The notes under the pieces are model-generated. The model was given only the letters and a program-made list of their open reading frames with translations, was not told the DNA's origin and ran no database searches. 64,000 nt of DNA from Paucibacter sp. KBW04. GTDB lineage: Bacteria; Pseudomonadota; Gammaproteobacteria; Burkholderiales; Burkholderiaceae_C. The number at the start of each line of letters is the position of its first letter. The stretch's first letter is position 1. Positions 36,132 to 50,291 of the stretch are shown here, piece by piece. The position numbers and the translations under genes are program-made. The stretch covers positions 352,787 through 416,786 of the forward strand of contig NZ_QAJN01000002.1 of the NCBI RefSeq assembly GCF_003852425.1, written 5' to 3'.

Positions 36132-36800
36132 CTAGGACCCCATCGGAGTGGACGAAATTCCCGGCTCGGCGTCGAATCGGACCTCAACACGCATCCATGA
36201 CTTGACCTGCTGACCATTCAACTCCCCGGGTCGAAACCGCAGCGAGAGAAAGGCGCGCTTCGCCGCCAAAGCCAGGGGCTCTGGCAATGGGGGGTCGTCC
36301 ATTTGGACACTTTGCACCGCCCCCGCCTCATCAATGAAGAGCCTCAGAACCCCAATATAGCTACCGATCAAGGCGCTAGCCTCCTTGGGCCACTCCAGCT
36401 CTGGCGCCTGTTGAGCTGTGGGCGCTTGCGTCAGAAGTGGACGAGGCCAGTAGTCCAGTTCATCCGCCACTGGTGCAACTTCCCCCTGGACCTCAAGCAT
36501 GGCCCGCTCAGACAAGCCTTCAGCCGGCGCCAGGGGTTCAAGCCTGAAGTCCGTGGATGCTAAGGACGCTATCTCAGGCTTGCTTTGCGGAACCTGTCCG
36601 GCGCCGCCACTGACGAGGCCCTGCGACAGACGAATCGCGACAGGCTTTGGAGAAGCTTGAGAGGGTGGAGACCCAAACTCAAGCACTGTGGCAAACGTCA
36701 GGTGGATGGCGAGGACCAAGGCGAGCAAGCCCCCAAGCACCCAGCGACGCGAGGGGGAAGGAGCCCATGGCCTCTGGATCAATTCATCAACTCTCGCCAC
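36132..36800 (-). CDS. TonB-like C-terminal domain protein overlapping pilY1
   Basis: A 222-residue protein with a short cytoplasmic N-terminus, one membrane span (WVLGGLLALVLAIHLTFATVL, about 20-40), a Pro/Ser/Glu-rich periplasmic stretch and a C-terminal domain resembling the TonB C-terminus (FIDEAGAVQSVQM, then AFLSLRFRPGELNGQQVKSW and RVEVRF). No ExbB or ExbD gene is near. Its start lies inside pilY1, with the two genes overlapping by 22 bp in different frames, so translation is probably coupled. It may be an energy transducer or, given its place, a pilus-associated envelope protein. The function is not established. Confidence 0.75.
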   Translation of the reverse strand: MARVDELIQRPWAPSPSRRWVLGGLLALVLAIHLTFATVLEFGSPPSQASPKPVAIRLSQGLVSGGAGQVPQSKPEIASLASTDFRLEPLAPAEGLSERAMLEVQGEVAPVADELDYWPRPLLTQAPTAQQAPELEWPKEASALIGSYIGVLRLFIDEAGAVQSVQMDDPPLPEPLALAAKRAFLSLRFRPGELNGQQVKSWMRVEVRFDAEPGISSTPMGS

Positions 36801-39800
36801 GATGTTCTACGCATACTTCCCATGGTCGGCGGTGTCACTTCCGCACCGTTGCGCGCCACGTTTTTGCCATCCACACCTTGAATCAAGGTGATCAGTTTGC
36901 CCGTCGAGCCAACAATAGACGTGATACCCGCCACCAAAGTCGTGCCTGAGTAAGCCAGCAAGGGCGTGCCGCTACCGACATCCAGGTAGTACAGCCATGA
37001 GGTACCTCCCGGCGAGCAAACCGTAGGCGTGGGAATATTGCTGGCGACGATCAGCTGATTGAGTTGCTGATCGAAGTCGACGTTAACCCGCTCACCGGTC
37101 GTCAGATTCAAGTCCACATACCAACCCAGCTGAGTCGCCCAGTTCACGGTCGACGGGTTCAAAAGGCCACTACGGTCTGCCTTAAGGGTTTGCTTCACCA
37201 TGCCAGCATTGCTGCGCAGTGCGCCCAGGCCTGTCGTGGCGAGTTGATCCTTGAAGGTGTAGATCGACTGAGTCGCCGTATCTCCCACGTCCGTGGTGCC
37301 GAGGTAGCGACCCGTGGCCACCGAGATCACGGGGTATTTGTACTGCCCGGACACAATCTCGCTCAGCACGGGCTTGGTCGTGATCGGTTGGTTTGACCCC
37401 GTCTTACCCACCAGGACTGCCTCGCGGCCCGTGGGGGCGTAATTGTCATCAAAGTCAAAGCGCCACACATTGCCCAACATATCCCCGCCATAAATACGGG
37501 AGGCAATATTGAGCTTGTCATCATCCACCCAGGCATTGATCTTGCCGAGATTGCTAGGCGTTCCGGTGTCGCCCGCGCCTGTACCCACCTTGCTGATCAA
37601 AGTGCCTGCGACGGCGTCAAGAACGTAGAGGTAGCCCTTGCCATCCCCTGGACTGACATTGTTGTAACCCGAACTGAAAGCGACCACCCACGTGCCCGCC
37701 TTGTTCTTGGTGATGATGGGATTGCCAAAGGTGTAGCCAAGATCGGTATCGGTGTACTCCCAAAGCGAAACGGGAGCATTGGGGTCCGTCACATCAAGCG
37801 CGTAGTAACCGCGCCCCCCTTTGCCCAAGCCGCCGATCAAAATGGTCCGCCACTTGCTGCCGTCGTAAACGTCGGAGACCACGGGCGCGCCATCTACATA
37901 AAAGCGATGCAAAGTCTCGTACCTGGCGTCCGCCAAGACATACATGTCTGAAATCACCATGGAAGGCACATAAGCCCACAACTCGGTGCCTCCGGTGCTG
38001 TCTTCGCTGACCTTCAATGCATGCAGCATGCCATCGTTGGCAGCGACATACAGGACACCTTGGCGGTTCATCTGATCATGGGCATAGGTGGCATAGCCGT
38101 CGGCATAACTCAGGGGCGGCTTTTTCACATAGACCGGAGCACCGTTGACGATGTCACCCATCGGGCTGCTACGAATGCGGAACAACTGGTCATCCAAGGC
38201 AGCGGCCGATTGCTCGTAGCTGCTATTACCTCGCAGAAAGTCGACCACATTGGTGGCTGTGACCTTTGCCTGTGCTGCGGAACTCAGAGACGCGCATTGC
38301 GAAAGTCTGAAACTACCGCTGGCACACAAACTATCAAAAGCACTTGCGAAACCTGCTGAACGAAGATTGGGCTCGGTGAACTCGGCAAGGCCGCTCGCGG
38401 CTGAACCTCCTCGGAACAGAATACTGCGGGTCCCCTGGCCCTTGATACGCGAAGCCGCCGACCAAACAGGGGTGCTGGGATTGATAACCTCACCGCTTGC
38501 CGTATTGATCTTGTGTGCGTTAACCGTGCCGTCCCAGGTCTTGGTGGTGTAAACAGGAATGAACAGCCAGTCGTCGCCAGCCGAAGGTGTCAGCGAGCTG
38601 GTCGCAGCGGCCGCCGAACTGCCGGTCGTCGCGTCAATTTTGGTCAAGGCATCTACCAGGCTTGCCGCCATATCAGCCGAATTCTTGGCGCTGTAATAGA
38701 CACCGCGCCCATTCACAGCTGCGTGCCAGAGGTCATCGATACGCTCTTCATTGACGTTGTTGATCGGATCAGGCCAATTTTTATTGCCTTGCTTCAGGTC
38801 AAAAAAATCACCGCTGGACTGGGTTTCATAGTTTTTGTCATAACGCAAAGTTCCATTCAAACCCAGGCCCATGGTAAAGGTCGTCATGTGCTGGGCCGAG
38901 TTTGTATCCTTTTTTCCGTCACTTGGCACATTGTTATCACATACTGTCTGCCCTGAGACCGCACCATTGCAATTACCCAGAGCAGGTGTACGCAGATCGG
39001 TCATGTAGTAATACATGGCCACATCGGCCAAGGTTTCGCCAATGCTCAACTGGTCACGCATGGGACGATCCACAGACGAATCGCCGTCCAGATTTCCAAC
39101 GCCACTTCCCCCTGAAACATTCAAGGGAGCGGCGGAATCCTGATTCCAATAGCCGTCGGTGGAAAGAATTGTGTAGTTTCGCTGGCAGGAATACTGCATC
39201 GGATCGGATTGCCCAGACAAGCGGTTGGCAAAGTATCGTCCTGCCCGAGCCAAGGCCGGCCGCAAGGGTGTGTTACTTGTACCGGACGTGCCGTAGAGCC
39301 GGGTGAAGAAATCAACCTTTTGAGTACCGCTGTCGTAATCTCGAATATTCAAGAATCCGGTACTATCCGAGCCGCCATTGGCATAATCGCTGATTCTCGA
39401 GAAGCCGACACGAAAACGCGTAGCGTCAATAAGCGCAAAGGCCCGACCTGCACCTGCACGAATGGCCAGCATGCGAGTTCTGTAGTAAGAATACCAATTT
39501 GCGTAATTGGTTTTCTGCGCAGCCGTGAGCGAGGAACTGGCTCGCACGATATCAAAATCATTGTCCAAACAACTCCCTGCCGGCGCGCTGGCCTTGCGCG
39601 TCGCCCAAAGAAATGGACCGGCCTGGCCAGCATTCGTCACCTGGGTGGTTGTCGTTTTCAAAGCGCAACTATTGCTAGTTGAGCTATTGCAAGTCTTACC
39701 TGGCGCGTTGACACGCTCAACCAGGACCGTCGTAGTGATAGTGTTGGTGCCGTCCCAGTAACTAGAAGTCCTTGGATTGGGGCGCGGCAAGGCGCAACTG

Positions 39801-40273
39801 CTGGATGTCGATTTACCACAGGGAGATGCCGTGGATGAGCTCGTATTCGTATCAATAATGGGGCCTAAGACATCGGGAGTCTCAGGATTGTTATTGCTTA
39901 GATTCGTATTACTGCCCGAACTGGTGTTATACCCATCATTCCAAGCCGAGGTGAACGAGGCATTTGCCATCAGTGTACCGTCGGATTTCAAGGGGGGATC
40001 GTAAGTTCGGGTGGGGTCGTAAAATACAAGATTGTCGGAAACGGCCCCAAAACAAACGTTATTGCGTTGAGCATCATCGGGCAGAAAATTCCAGGACATG
40101 GAGCCGGAATTATCCAAGACAAACATCAGATTGCTACGCACCAAAGTGCCGTTGGACATGGTGCCAAGCGGCTTGTCCGAGATGTCAGCCGTACCGGCAA
40201 AACAGTTTTGCCAAGACAGGGCCAAGAGCAAAAGACTGCAGGCCAGGGCATGGGGAATTTTGAATAGATTCAT
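36779..40273 (-). CDS. pilY1: Type IV pilus tip adhesin and assembly factor PilY1
   Basis: 1164 residues from the ATG at 40273 (GGGAG upstream; the frame is open 40 codons further without a good site). Signal peptide, then a von Willebrand A-like region starting NLMFVLDNSGSMSW, a DxSxS metal-site motif. The C-terminal half is the PilC/PilY1 beta-propeller (about 700-1050: SPMGDIVNGAPVYVKKPP, VYVAANDGMLHAL, LIGGLGKGGRGYYALDVTDP). PilY1 sits with minor pilins at the pilus tip and aids assembly, adhesion and surface sensing. A DGDSSVD segment in the first half could bind calcium, which is inference. Confidence 0.94.
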   Translation of the reverse strand: MNLFKIPHALACSLLLLALSWQNCFAGTADISDKPLGTMSNGTLVRSNLMFVLDNSGSMSWNFLPDDAQRNNVCFGAVSDNLVFYDPTRTYDPPLKSDGTLMANASFTSAWNDGYNTSSGSNTNLSNNNPETPDVLGPIIDTNTSSSTASPCGKSTSSSCALPRPNPRTSSYWDGTNTITTTVLVERVNAPGKTCNSSTSNSCALKTTTTQVTNAGQAGPFLWATRKASAPAGSCLDNDFDIVRASSSLTAAQKTNYANWYSYYRTRMLAIRAGAGRAFALIDATRFRVGFSRISDYANGGSDSTGFLNIRDYDSGTQKVDFFTRLYGTSGTSNTPLRPALARAGRYFANRLSGQSDPMQYSCQRNYTILSTDGYWNQDSAAPLNVSGGSGVGNLDGDSSVDRPMRDQLSIGETLADVAMYYYMTDLRTPALGNCNGAVSGQTVCDNNVPSDGKKDTNSAQHMTTFTMGLGLNGTLRYDKNYETQSSGDFFDLKQGNKNWPDPINNVNEERIDDLWHAAVNGRGVYYSAKNSADMAASLVDALTKIDATTGSSAAAATSSLTPSAGDDWLFIPVYTTKTWDGTVNAHKINTASGEVINPSTPVWSAASRIKGQGTRSILFRGGSAASGLAEFTEPNLRSAGFASAFDSLCASGSFRLSQCASLSSAAQAKVTATNVVDFLRGNSSYEQSAAALDDQLFRIRSSPMGDIVNGAPVYVKKPPLSYADGYATYAHDQMNRQGVLYVAANDGMLHALKVSEDSTGGTELWAYVPSMVISDMYVLADARYETLHRFYVDGAPVVSDVYDGSKWRTILIGGLGKGGRGYYALDVTDPNAPVSLWEYTDTDLGYTFGNPIITKNKAGTWVVAFSSGYNNVSPGDGKGYLYVLDAVAGTLISKVGTGAGDTGTPSNLGKINAWVDDDKLNIASRIYGGDMLGNVWRFDFDDNYAPTGREAVLVGKTGSNQPITTKPVLSEIVSGQYKYPVISVATGRYLGTTDVGDTATQSIYTFKDQLATTGLGALRSNAGMVKQTLKADRSGLLNPSTVNWATQLGWYVDLNLTTGERVNVDFDQQLNQLIVASNIPTPTVCSPGGTSWLYYLDVGSGTPLLAYSGTTLVAGITSIVGSTGKLITLIQGVDGKNVARNGAEVTPPTMGSMRRTSWRELMN

Positions 40274-40298
40274 GCTGATACTCCCGAAGTCCGAAGAC

Positions 40299-40961
40299 TT
40301 ACATCTGGACAATGGTTTCAGTAAACGCGACAGTTCCGCGCGGCCCTTGGGCACGCACAACGATGCGGTAATACTGCAGATTGTTGACGGCAATAACGGC
40401 CTTGCCTTGCTTGTAGTCGACCGATCCCTTGTTTCCGCCTGAAGTCATTGCCGCGCCTAGAGGGAACGCACAGTCAATCGCCGCAGGATTTCCCTCGACG
40501 GCGCACAAACGAGTGATGACGTAGCGCGCTCGGTTGTTACCGCCATTGAGGACGATTTCTGGCGACGCAGCCACACAAGTCCCAAAGCTGCCGGCTGGAT
40601 ACAGGGAACAACCATCGCCTGTCCAATCAACGACAGCCCGATTTGAGGCTGTACTCATATGCCCTGTTACATCCAAAGAATCACGGCTGGATGCGTAATA
40701 GCCAGCCGCCGCCACATCGCCTCGCAATGTTTGCCCTGCATTGGTGTTCAGCCATGTCAGCGCTTGCTCAGCGGCTTGGCCGGCCGCCGAAGTCGCATCT
40801 TGCTTAAAGCCCAGATTGCCAATGACCAAGGACCCCGTATCTACCGAGCGAACCAAGGCCACTGCGGCAAGAGTCAAGACCACCAAGGCCATCAAGGCAA
40901 ACAGCAAGGACAGCCCATGCTGTCGACCGTGAAGTTTGAATCTCGTCTGACGGTTTTTCAT
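40299..40961 (-). CDS. pilX: Minor pilin PilX
   Basis: 220 residues from the ATG at 40961 with AAGG upstream. A basic leader ending HG is followed by LSLLFALMALVVLTLAAVALVRS, a pilin N-terminal helix without the usual Glu5, as in other PilX proteins. The rest is a globular C-terminal domain with four cysteines or more. It lies between pilW (8-bp gap) and pilY1, the standard order of this operon. Confidence 0.88.
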   Translation of the reverse strand: MKNRQTRFKLHGRQHGLSLLFALMALVVLTLAAVALVRSVDTGSLVIGNLGFKQDATSAAGQAAEQALTWLNTNAGQTLRGDVAAAGYYASSRDSLDVTGHMSTASNRAVVDWTGDGCSLYPAGSFGTCVAASPEIVLNGGNNRARYVITRLCAVEGNPAAIDCAFPLGAAMTSGGNKGSVDYKQGKAVIAVNNLQYYRIVVRAQGPRGTVAFTETIVQM

Positions 40962-40969
40962 AGCAGCCT

Positions 40970-42073
40970 TCACCACAACATATTGCGCAAGGGCACAACC
41001 ACGTCGTAGACCCTGTAGCGGTAGTGTTTCCAGTCAGGAACACCCTCCACCTTCATATTGATACACCTGCTGCCATTGCAGTCCACCGCACCTGCGACAT
41101 TGACGGCAGAGCCAACATCCCATTGCGGCGCGTTCAGGCTGACCTCTTCTTTTTGATAGCTGACACTGCGCGCCACCAAGGCAATGCGCACGGACAGCAC
41201 TTGACGCCAACCCGCATTGGTCGTCGGAGTCCCGTTGTCATAAGCATCCACAACACCGTCGCCATCGGTATCTTTGCCATACATGGCCTGCAAATTGACG
41301 ATTTGCGGAAACAAGTCCTCGGTGCTCGCCGCACCCGAGGCCAGACCCAAAGTTTGCTGACGCAAAACATAGTCAGCCGAAACACTGAAAGTCCGACTGA
41401 CCAACTGCCCTGTATTGAGCAACTGGGTTCCAGCCAAATAGCCGTTTGCCGGAAACACAGTCGCCAGGCTCTCATTCCAAACGCCACCCGTATGCTGCAA
41501 TTGGTTGGTATTGAGAATGGCCGAAACATTGAAGGCACTGCACCAATTTGAGGCCGCATCGTAGGCAGACGGCAGTGCGATCAACATATCACCTACATTG
41601 ACGCCAACGGCTGAGCGAACCACGAATCGATCCGCGGCGGCCAAGTGATCGACCGTCACCTGCAAGGGAACAGAGAAGTTTCGACTGGCCGACATCACGG
41701 TGATGGTGTCTGGCGCGCCATTGGCTCCGTCTTGAATCAAGGCGGGCACAAGATTCCACACAAAATTGCCCGTGGTTGAGTGATTGGCGTGAATGGGACA
41801 ACCTAGTCCGGCCTTGTCATTCGTCAGGCCGTACCCCGCCATCTGAATTTCGCGCTGCAAACTGTACAAAGCCAGAGCACCATTGACCTGCGCATCTGAA
41901 CCGCTGGTGCTGGTGCGTTTTTGCCCCTCAGCGAAAGACAACACCTGCGCCACAACCAACACCACGACCAAGCCCAACAGCATGCCCACCATCAACTCGA
42001 TCAGCGACACACCCTTTGCGGTCTTGCGTCGACCCGAAAGAGGGGCGTGAAGAGCTAGAGAATTGAATTTCAT
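40970..42073 (-). CDS. pilW: Minor pilin PilW
   Basis: A 367-residue class III prepilin: leader ending KG, then VSLIELMVGMLLGLVVVLVV with Glu5 of the mature protein. A large C-terminal domain follows with DAQVNGALALYSLQREIQMAG, typical of PilW. A DTDGDGVVD motif (DNA about 41245-41273) looks like an EF-hand-type calcium loop. Part of the tip complex with PilV, PilX, PilE, FimT and PilY1. It starts 9 bp after pilV. Confidence 0.92.
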   Translation of the reverse strand: MKFNSLALHAPLSGRRKTAKGVSLIELMVGMLLGLVVVLVVAQVLSFAEGQKRTSTSGSDAQVNGALALYSLQREIQMAGYGLTNDKAGLGCPIHANHSTTGNFVWNLVPALIQDGANGAPDTITVMSASRNFSVPLQVTVDHLAAADRFVVRSAVGVNVGDMLIALPSAYDAASNWCSAFNVSAILNTNQLQHTGGVWNESLATVFPANGYLAGTQLLNTGQLVSRTFSVSADYVLRQQTLGLASGAASTEDLFPQIVNLQAMYGKDTDGDGVVDAYDNGTPTTNAGWRQVLSVRIALVARSVSYQKEEVSLNAPQWDVGSAVNVAGAVDCNGSRCINMKVEGVPDWKHYRYRVYDVVVPLRNMLW

Positions 42074-42082
42074 GGCATCACA

Positions 42083-42487
42083 TCAGGTAATGGAAGTGGC
42101 CGTGGAGAACTGATTGGTCGATTCACCCGGTTGCGTCCAACGAATTACGATGGTGACAACACCGGCAGCGCTAACAGTCACGGTAGACGTTCCGCTCGGC
42201 AAGCGCGCGGCCAAACGGTCCTGCCAGGCGGTACAAGCTGCACCGCAGGTTGTGCTGTCGTACTGGGCCAGATTGGCGCGGTCTGACCACATTTCCCCTA
42301 TCAAGGACTGCGCAAGAAACGAGGCCTCAGCACGAAAAGTCGCCGAGGTTTGCGCACGAGTCATTGAAGCTTGCAAGCCGACAACACCCAACACGCCCAT
42401 GGCGCAAATCAATAGGGCAATCAAAGCTTCGAACATGGCAAAGCCATGCTGATGATTGCGCTGGAAGGACTGTGCTTTGACTTTCAA
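42083..42487 (-). CDS. pilV: Minor pilin PilV
   Basis: I place the start at a TTG (42487) because AGGAG ends 6 bases upstream (42494-42498). No ATG or GTG lies nearer, and longer versions run into fimT without a ribosome site. This gives 134 residues with a prepilin leader ending QHG, then FAMFEALIALLICAMGVLGVVGLQ, with the Glu in its usual place. The C-terminal domain is short, with CGAAC and IRWTQPGE. The start overlaps nothing; fimT ends 29 bp earlier. Confidence 0.87.
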   Translation of the reverse strand: MKVKAQSFQRNHQHGFAMFEALIALLICAMGVLGVVGLQASMTRAQTSATFRAEASFLAQSLIGEMWSDRANLAQYDSTTCGAACTAWQDRLAARLPSGTSTVTVSAAGVVTIVIRWTQPGESTNQFSTATSIT

Positions 42488-42516
42488 TTTCAACTCCTGA
42501 GCGTCCGCCGCCACCG

Positions 42517-43128
42517 TCAGCAAATTCGCGGATCTGAGGCTGCCGTGACCTTGGGCTCGCAAAGCCGCGTGGTTCCGCCGGAGCCAATGACTATCCTTAA
42601 GGCGCGGTAGTCGTCGCCTGGGCTTTCGTTGTCAACCGAGATCACAGCAATGCTGTTGAGCCCAACGGGCCGCCCAAACCCATCAAACTGCAAGAGGGAT
42701 GCATCGCCGGCTGCAGCATTGAGTCCCGCCACAGAAACTTTTTCGGCCGAAGCTCCGCCGGCCTGCTTGTCCAAGATACGAGGGCTTACCGTTTCAGAAA
42801 CCGGCTCAGCACACTTACCCTCCGGGCTATCAAGACTGACCACCCAAGATGCCCCCGACTGAGACACCGCGCAGCTGTTGTCCATCACCGCCACATTGCT
42901 CAGACTGACCAAGGAGAACTGCACCGGCTCATTGCGACGAATGGCCTCGGCGCGCGCGCGCTGCACGCCAGCAAGAAGCGATGTTGCAACATTGCGGATC
43001 TGTGTATTGCGGATCCAGACCGCCGCGGAGGGAACCGCCATTGCCAACAGCACCGAGACAATCGTCACCGTGACGATCAACTCGATCAGGGTCAGCCCAC
43101 GGCTAGCCTGTGTGCGCATGATCAGCAT
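42517..43128 (-). CDS. fimT: Minor pilin FimT/GspH type
   Basis: A 203-residue pseudopilin with leader MLIMRTQASRG and mature N-terminus LTLIELIVTVTIVSVLLAMAVPS (Glu5 present), then RNVATSLLAGVQRARAEAIRRNEPV, the FimT/GspH helix. The C-terminal domain contains paired cysteines near the end (RLCEPKV and RIC). The ATG at 43128 overlaps the end of pilE; Met4 is the alternative. FimT-type pilins have been linked to DNA binding in some species, but I cannot judge that here. Confidence 0.9.
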   Translation of the reverse strand: MLIMRTQASRGLTLIELIVTVTIVSVLLAMAVPSAAVWIRNTQIRNVATSLLAGVQRARAEAIRRNEPVQFSLVSLSNVAVMDNSCAVSQSGASWVVSLDSPEGKCAEPVSETVSPRILDKQAGGASAEKVSVAGLNAAAGDASLLQFDGFGRPVGLNSIAVISVDNESPGDDYRALRIVIGSGGTTRLCEPKVTAASDPRIC

Positions 43129-43595
43129 TCACTGCCACGAGACAACCAGCAACTCTTGTTGGTGGCGTCACCCTTGAACAAGGTGGTGGTCTGTGCGTTG
43201 GAATGATTGATGGTGAAGACATGGCCCAGAGCCGCAGTGCCGCTCTTACCCGTGGCAGTCACGGTATAGCCTTGCCCACCGTTCGAAGTAACGCAGGCAT
43301 ACGAAAAATTGCGGGCACTGCTAGGAGCGAAATTTGCCCAGGCCGGAGCACCGGCTGCATCCGCACAAGCGGCGCCACCGTAATTGCGGTTGTCCTGGTA
43401 ATACTGTTCCAGCTTGATCCGGTAATCCGCCAATTGTGAGAAGGCCTCGGGCAAGGTGCCACGACGGATGTAGTCCTTGTAAGACGGCAAGGCCACGGCC
43501 GCCAAGATGCCCACAATGGCCACCACAATCATCAACTCCACCAGGGTGAAGCCGCGCGGGGCGCAAGAGGGAATGCGGGGTTGGATGGGATGCAT
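43122..43595 (-). CDS. pilE: Type IV pilin PilE (minor pilin type)
   Basis: 157 residues: leader ending PRG, mature FTLVELMIVVAIVGILAAVALPSYKDYIRRG with Glu5, then EAFSQLADYRIKLEQYYQDNRNYG. Two cysteines near the C-terminus (SYAC and KSCWL) and the last residue Cys could make the pilin disulfide loop. It heads the operon pilE - fimT - pilV - pilW - pilX - pilY1 - TonB-like, overlapping fimT by 7 bp. Its place with minor pilins argues for a minor rather than the major subunit. Confidence 0.9.
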   Translation of the reverse strand: MHPIQPRIPSCAPRGFTLVELMIVVAIVGILAAVALPSYKDYIRRGTLPEAFSQLADYRIKLEQYYQDNRNYGGAACADAAGAPAWANFAPSSARNFSYACVTSNGGQGYTVTATGKSGTAALGHVFTINHSNAQTTTLFKGDATNKSCWLSRGSEC

Positions 43596-43838
43596 GTGGA
43601 ACCTTTTGTCTGCTCATTCGGGACGGAAAATCGTCTTCAAATCGGACCGGCGAGCGTGTCTGTTAGAAGGATTGTCGGCAGCTTGGACCCCGAAGACTGT
43701 GCAATATTGCTCACTTCAAAGCCATGACGCGACAGGCGCGGGGGCACTTGCGACGAACGGTCAAAACCGCCCAGGCTTGCAACCTGAACGCAACACCACC
43801 GGGCGATCTTGCCCAGTTCGCCAAGTCTTGGCGCCAAG
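43596..43838. other. Upstream region of the pilE operon
   Basis: 243 bp between the gltD terminator and pilE. It should hold the pilin operon promoter, but I see no clear sigma-70 or sigma-54 site. Two overlapping dyads stand at its far end: CGCCAAG-T-CTTGGCG (43819-43833) and CTTGGCGCCAAG (43827-43838). A 10-bp palindrome GCAATATTGC is at 43701-43710. Confidence 0.45.
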
Positions 43839-43866
43839 AAAAAAGCCACCCAAGGGTGGCTTTTCA
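43839..43866 (-). terminator. Rho-independent terminator of gltBD
   Basis: On the minus strand GCCACC pairs with GGTGGC (core 43845-43860) and is followed directly by a run of six T. It lies 40 bp past the gltD stop and separates gltBD from the pilE operon. The plus-strand reading also ends in TTTT. Confidence 0.85.
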
Positions 43867-43906
43867 ATGGCTTTTCAGTGCGGAGGAGCTTCCCCCCTGG
43901 GCTTGC

Positions 43907-45382
43907 TCAGCGCGGCAAGTCGCTCACGCCCATCAAGAACTCATCCACCGCTCGCGCCGCTTGGCGGCCTTCGCGGATGGCCCAGACGACCAGGCTTTGG
44001 CCACGCCGCATATCGCCAGCGGCGAACACCTTGGGCACATTGGTCTGGTAGCCACCGATGAAGTCCACCGAGGCCTTGGCATTGCCGCGCGCATCTTTGT
44101 TGACGCCAAAGGCCTCCAGCACCGTGGCCACCGGAGCCACAAAACCCATGGCCAGGAAGACCAAGTCGGCCTTCAAGATCTGCTCGGAGCCGGGTACCTC
44201 GACCATCTTGCCGCTCTGCCATTCGACCCGCACCGTCTTGACGCCGGTCAGCTTGCCCTTCTCGCCAATGAATTCCTTGGTGGAGATGGCGAACTCGCGC
44301 TCGCAGCCTTCTTCGTGGCTGCTGGAGGTGCGCAGCTTGAGCGGCCAGTATGGCCAGGTCAGCGGGCGGTCTTCCACCTCGGGCGGCTGGGGCATCACCT
44401 CGAACTGGGTCACGCTCTTGGCGCCATGGCGGTTGCTGGTGCCCACGCAATCGCTGCCGGTGTCGCCACCGCCGATGACGATCACATGCTTGCCGTCGGC
44501 GCGGATCTGGCCCTTGAGCTTGTCACCGGCATTGACCTTGTTCTGCTGGGGCAGGAACTCCATCGCGAAATGGATGCCTGAGAGTTCGCGGCCCGGGGCT
44601 GGCAGATCGCGCGAGCCCTCGCTGCCGCCGCTGAGCAGCACGGCGTCGAACTGACTCTTCAGTTCATCAGCGCTGATGCTGTCCTTGGCCCAGTTGGTGA
44701 CCTTGGAGCCCTCGGGCAGCGCGCCCACCAGCACGCCAGTGCGGAAGACCACGCCCTCGGCCTCCATCTGCGCGACGCGGCGGTCGATATGGCTCTTCTC
44801 CATCTTGAAGTCGGGGATGCCGTAACGCAGCAGGCCACCGACGCGGTCGTTCTTCTCGAACACAGTGACGCTGTGGCCGGCGCGGGCCAATTGCTGAGCC
44901 GCGGCCAGACCAGCGGGGCCGGAGCCGACGACGGCGACCGTCTTGCCGGTCTTGCGCTTGGGCGGCTGGGGCTTGACCCAGCCTTCGGCCCAGGCCCGGT
45001 CGATGATGGCGTGCTCGATGGACTTGATGCCAACGGCGTCGTCATTCACGTTCAGCGTGCAGGCCGCCTCGCAGGGCGCGGGGCAGATGCGGCCGGTGAA
45101 CTCGGGGAAGTTATTGGTGCTGTGCAGAATGGTGATGGCATTGGCCCAGTCTTCGCTACGGCCGCGGTACACGAGGTCGTTGAAGTCCGGGATGATGTTG
45201 TTCACCGGGCAGCCGTTATTGCAAAACGGCGTGCCGCAGTCCATGCAGCGCGCGCCCTGCTGCTTGGCTTGATCGGCGTTCAGACCGATGACGAATTCCT
45301 TGTAGTTCTTCAGGCGTGCGGGGACGGGCTCATAGCCCTCGTCCAAACGCTCGTACTCCATGAAGCCGGTGACTTTTCCCAT
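43907..45382 (-). CDS. gltD: Glutamate synthase small (beta) subunit
   Basis: 491 residues from the ATG at 45382 (AAGGA upstream). The N-terminal domain has the cysteine clusters [14 protein letters not shown] and [12 protein letters not shown] for two 4Fe-4S clusters. Then come an FAD fold ([18 protein letters not shown]) and an NADPH fold ([17 protein letters not shown]), ending with [14 protein letters not shown]. It transfers electrons from NADPH to GltB for glutamate synthesis from glutamine and 2-oxoglutarate. It lies 47 bp after gltB. Confidence 0.95.
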   Translation of the reverse strand: MGKVTGFMEYERLDEGYEPVPARLKNYKEFVIGLNADQAKQQGARCMDCGTPFCNNGCPVNNIIPDFNDLVYRGRSEDWANAITILHSTNNFPEFTGRICPAPCEAACTLNVNDDAVGIKSIEHAIIDRAWAEGWVKPQPPKRKTGKTVAVVGSGPAGLAAAQQLARAGHSVTVFEKNDRVGGLLRYGIPDFKMEKSHIDRRVAQMEAEGVVFRTGVLVGALPEGSKVTNWAKDSISADELKSQFDAVLLSGGSEGSRDLPAPGRELSGIHFAMEFLPQQNKVNAGDKLKGQIRADGKHVIVIGGGDTGSDCVGTSNRHGAKSVTQFEVMPQPPEVEDRPLTWPYWPLKLRTSSSHEEGCEREFAISTKEFIGEKGKLTGVKTVRVEWQSGKMVEVPGSEQILKADLVFLAMGFVAPVATVLEAFGVNKDARGNAKASVDFIGGYQTNVPKVFAAGDMRRGQSLVVWAIREGRQAARAVDEFLMGVSDLPR

Positions 45383-45429
45383 GATCTTGGTCCTTCGATT
45401 CTTTTGATTCACCGCGTCGGCGGCGGGGC

Positions 45430-50175
<4,746 letters not shown>

Positions 50176-50238
50176 GGCGCACTCCAGTTCATTCATCGGT
50201 GAACGGAGATTACTGCGCCGCAGCAAATGCATCAAGCC

Positions 50239-50269
50239 GAAATAAATGGGGTCAGAGTCAATTTATTTC
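50239..50269. repeat. REP-like repeat copy 1 with its own inverted flanks
   Basis: GAAATAAAT (50239-50247) and ATTTATTTC (50261-50269) are perfect 9-bp inverted arms around GGGGTCAGAGTCA. The core recurs 50 bp to the right and, inverted, beyond the transposase gene. Confidence 0.85.
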
Positions 50270-50291
50270 CAGAGCAACGCAGGCGTACCAA

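Noticed and set aside
43690-43712. Possible sigma-54 promoter (TTGCA-type -12) upstream of pilE on the minus strand
   Set aside because: The -12 half is acceptable but the -24 reads GT instead of GG and the rest does not fit, so I do not list it as a promoter.
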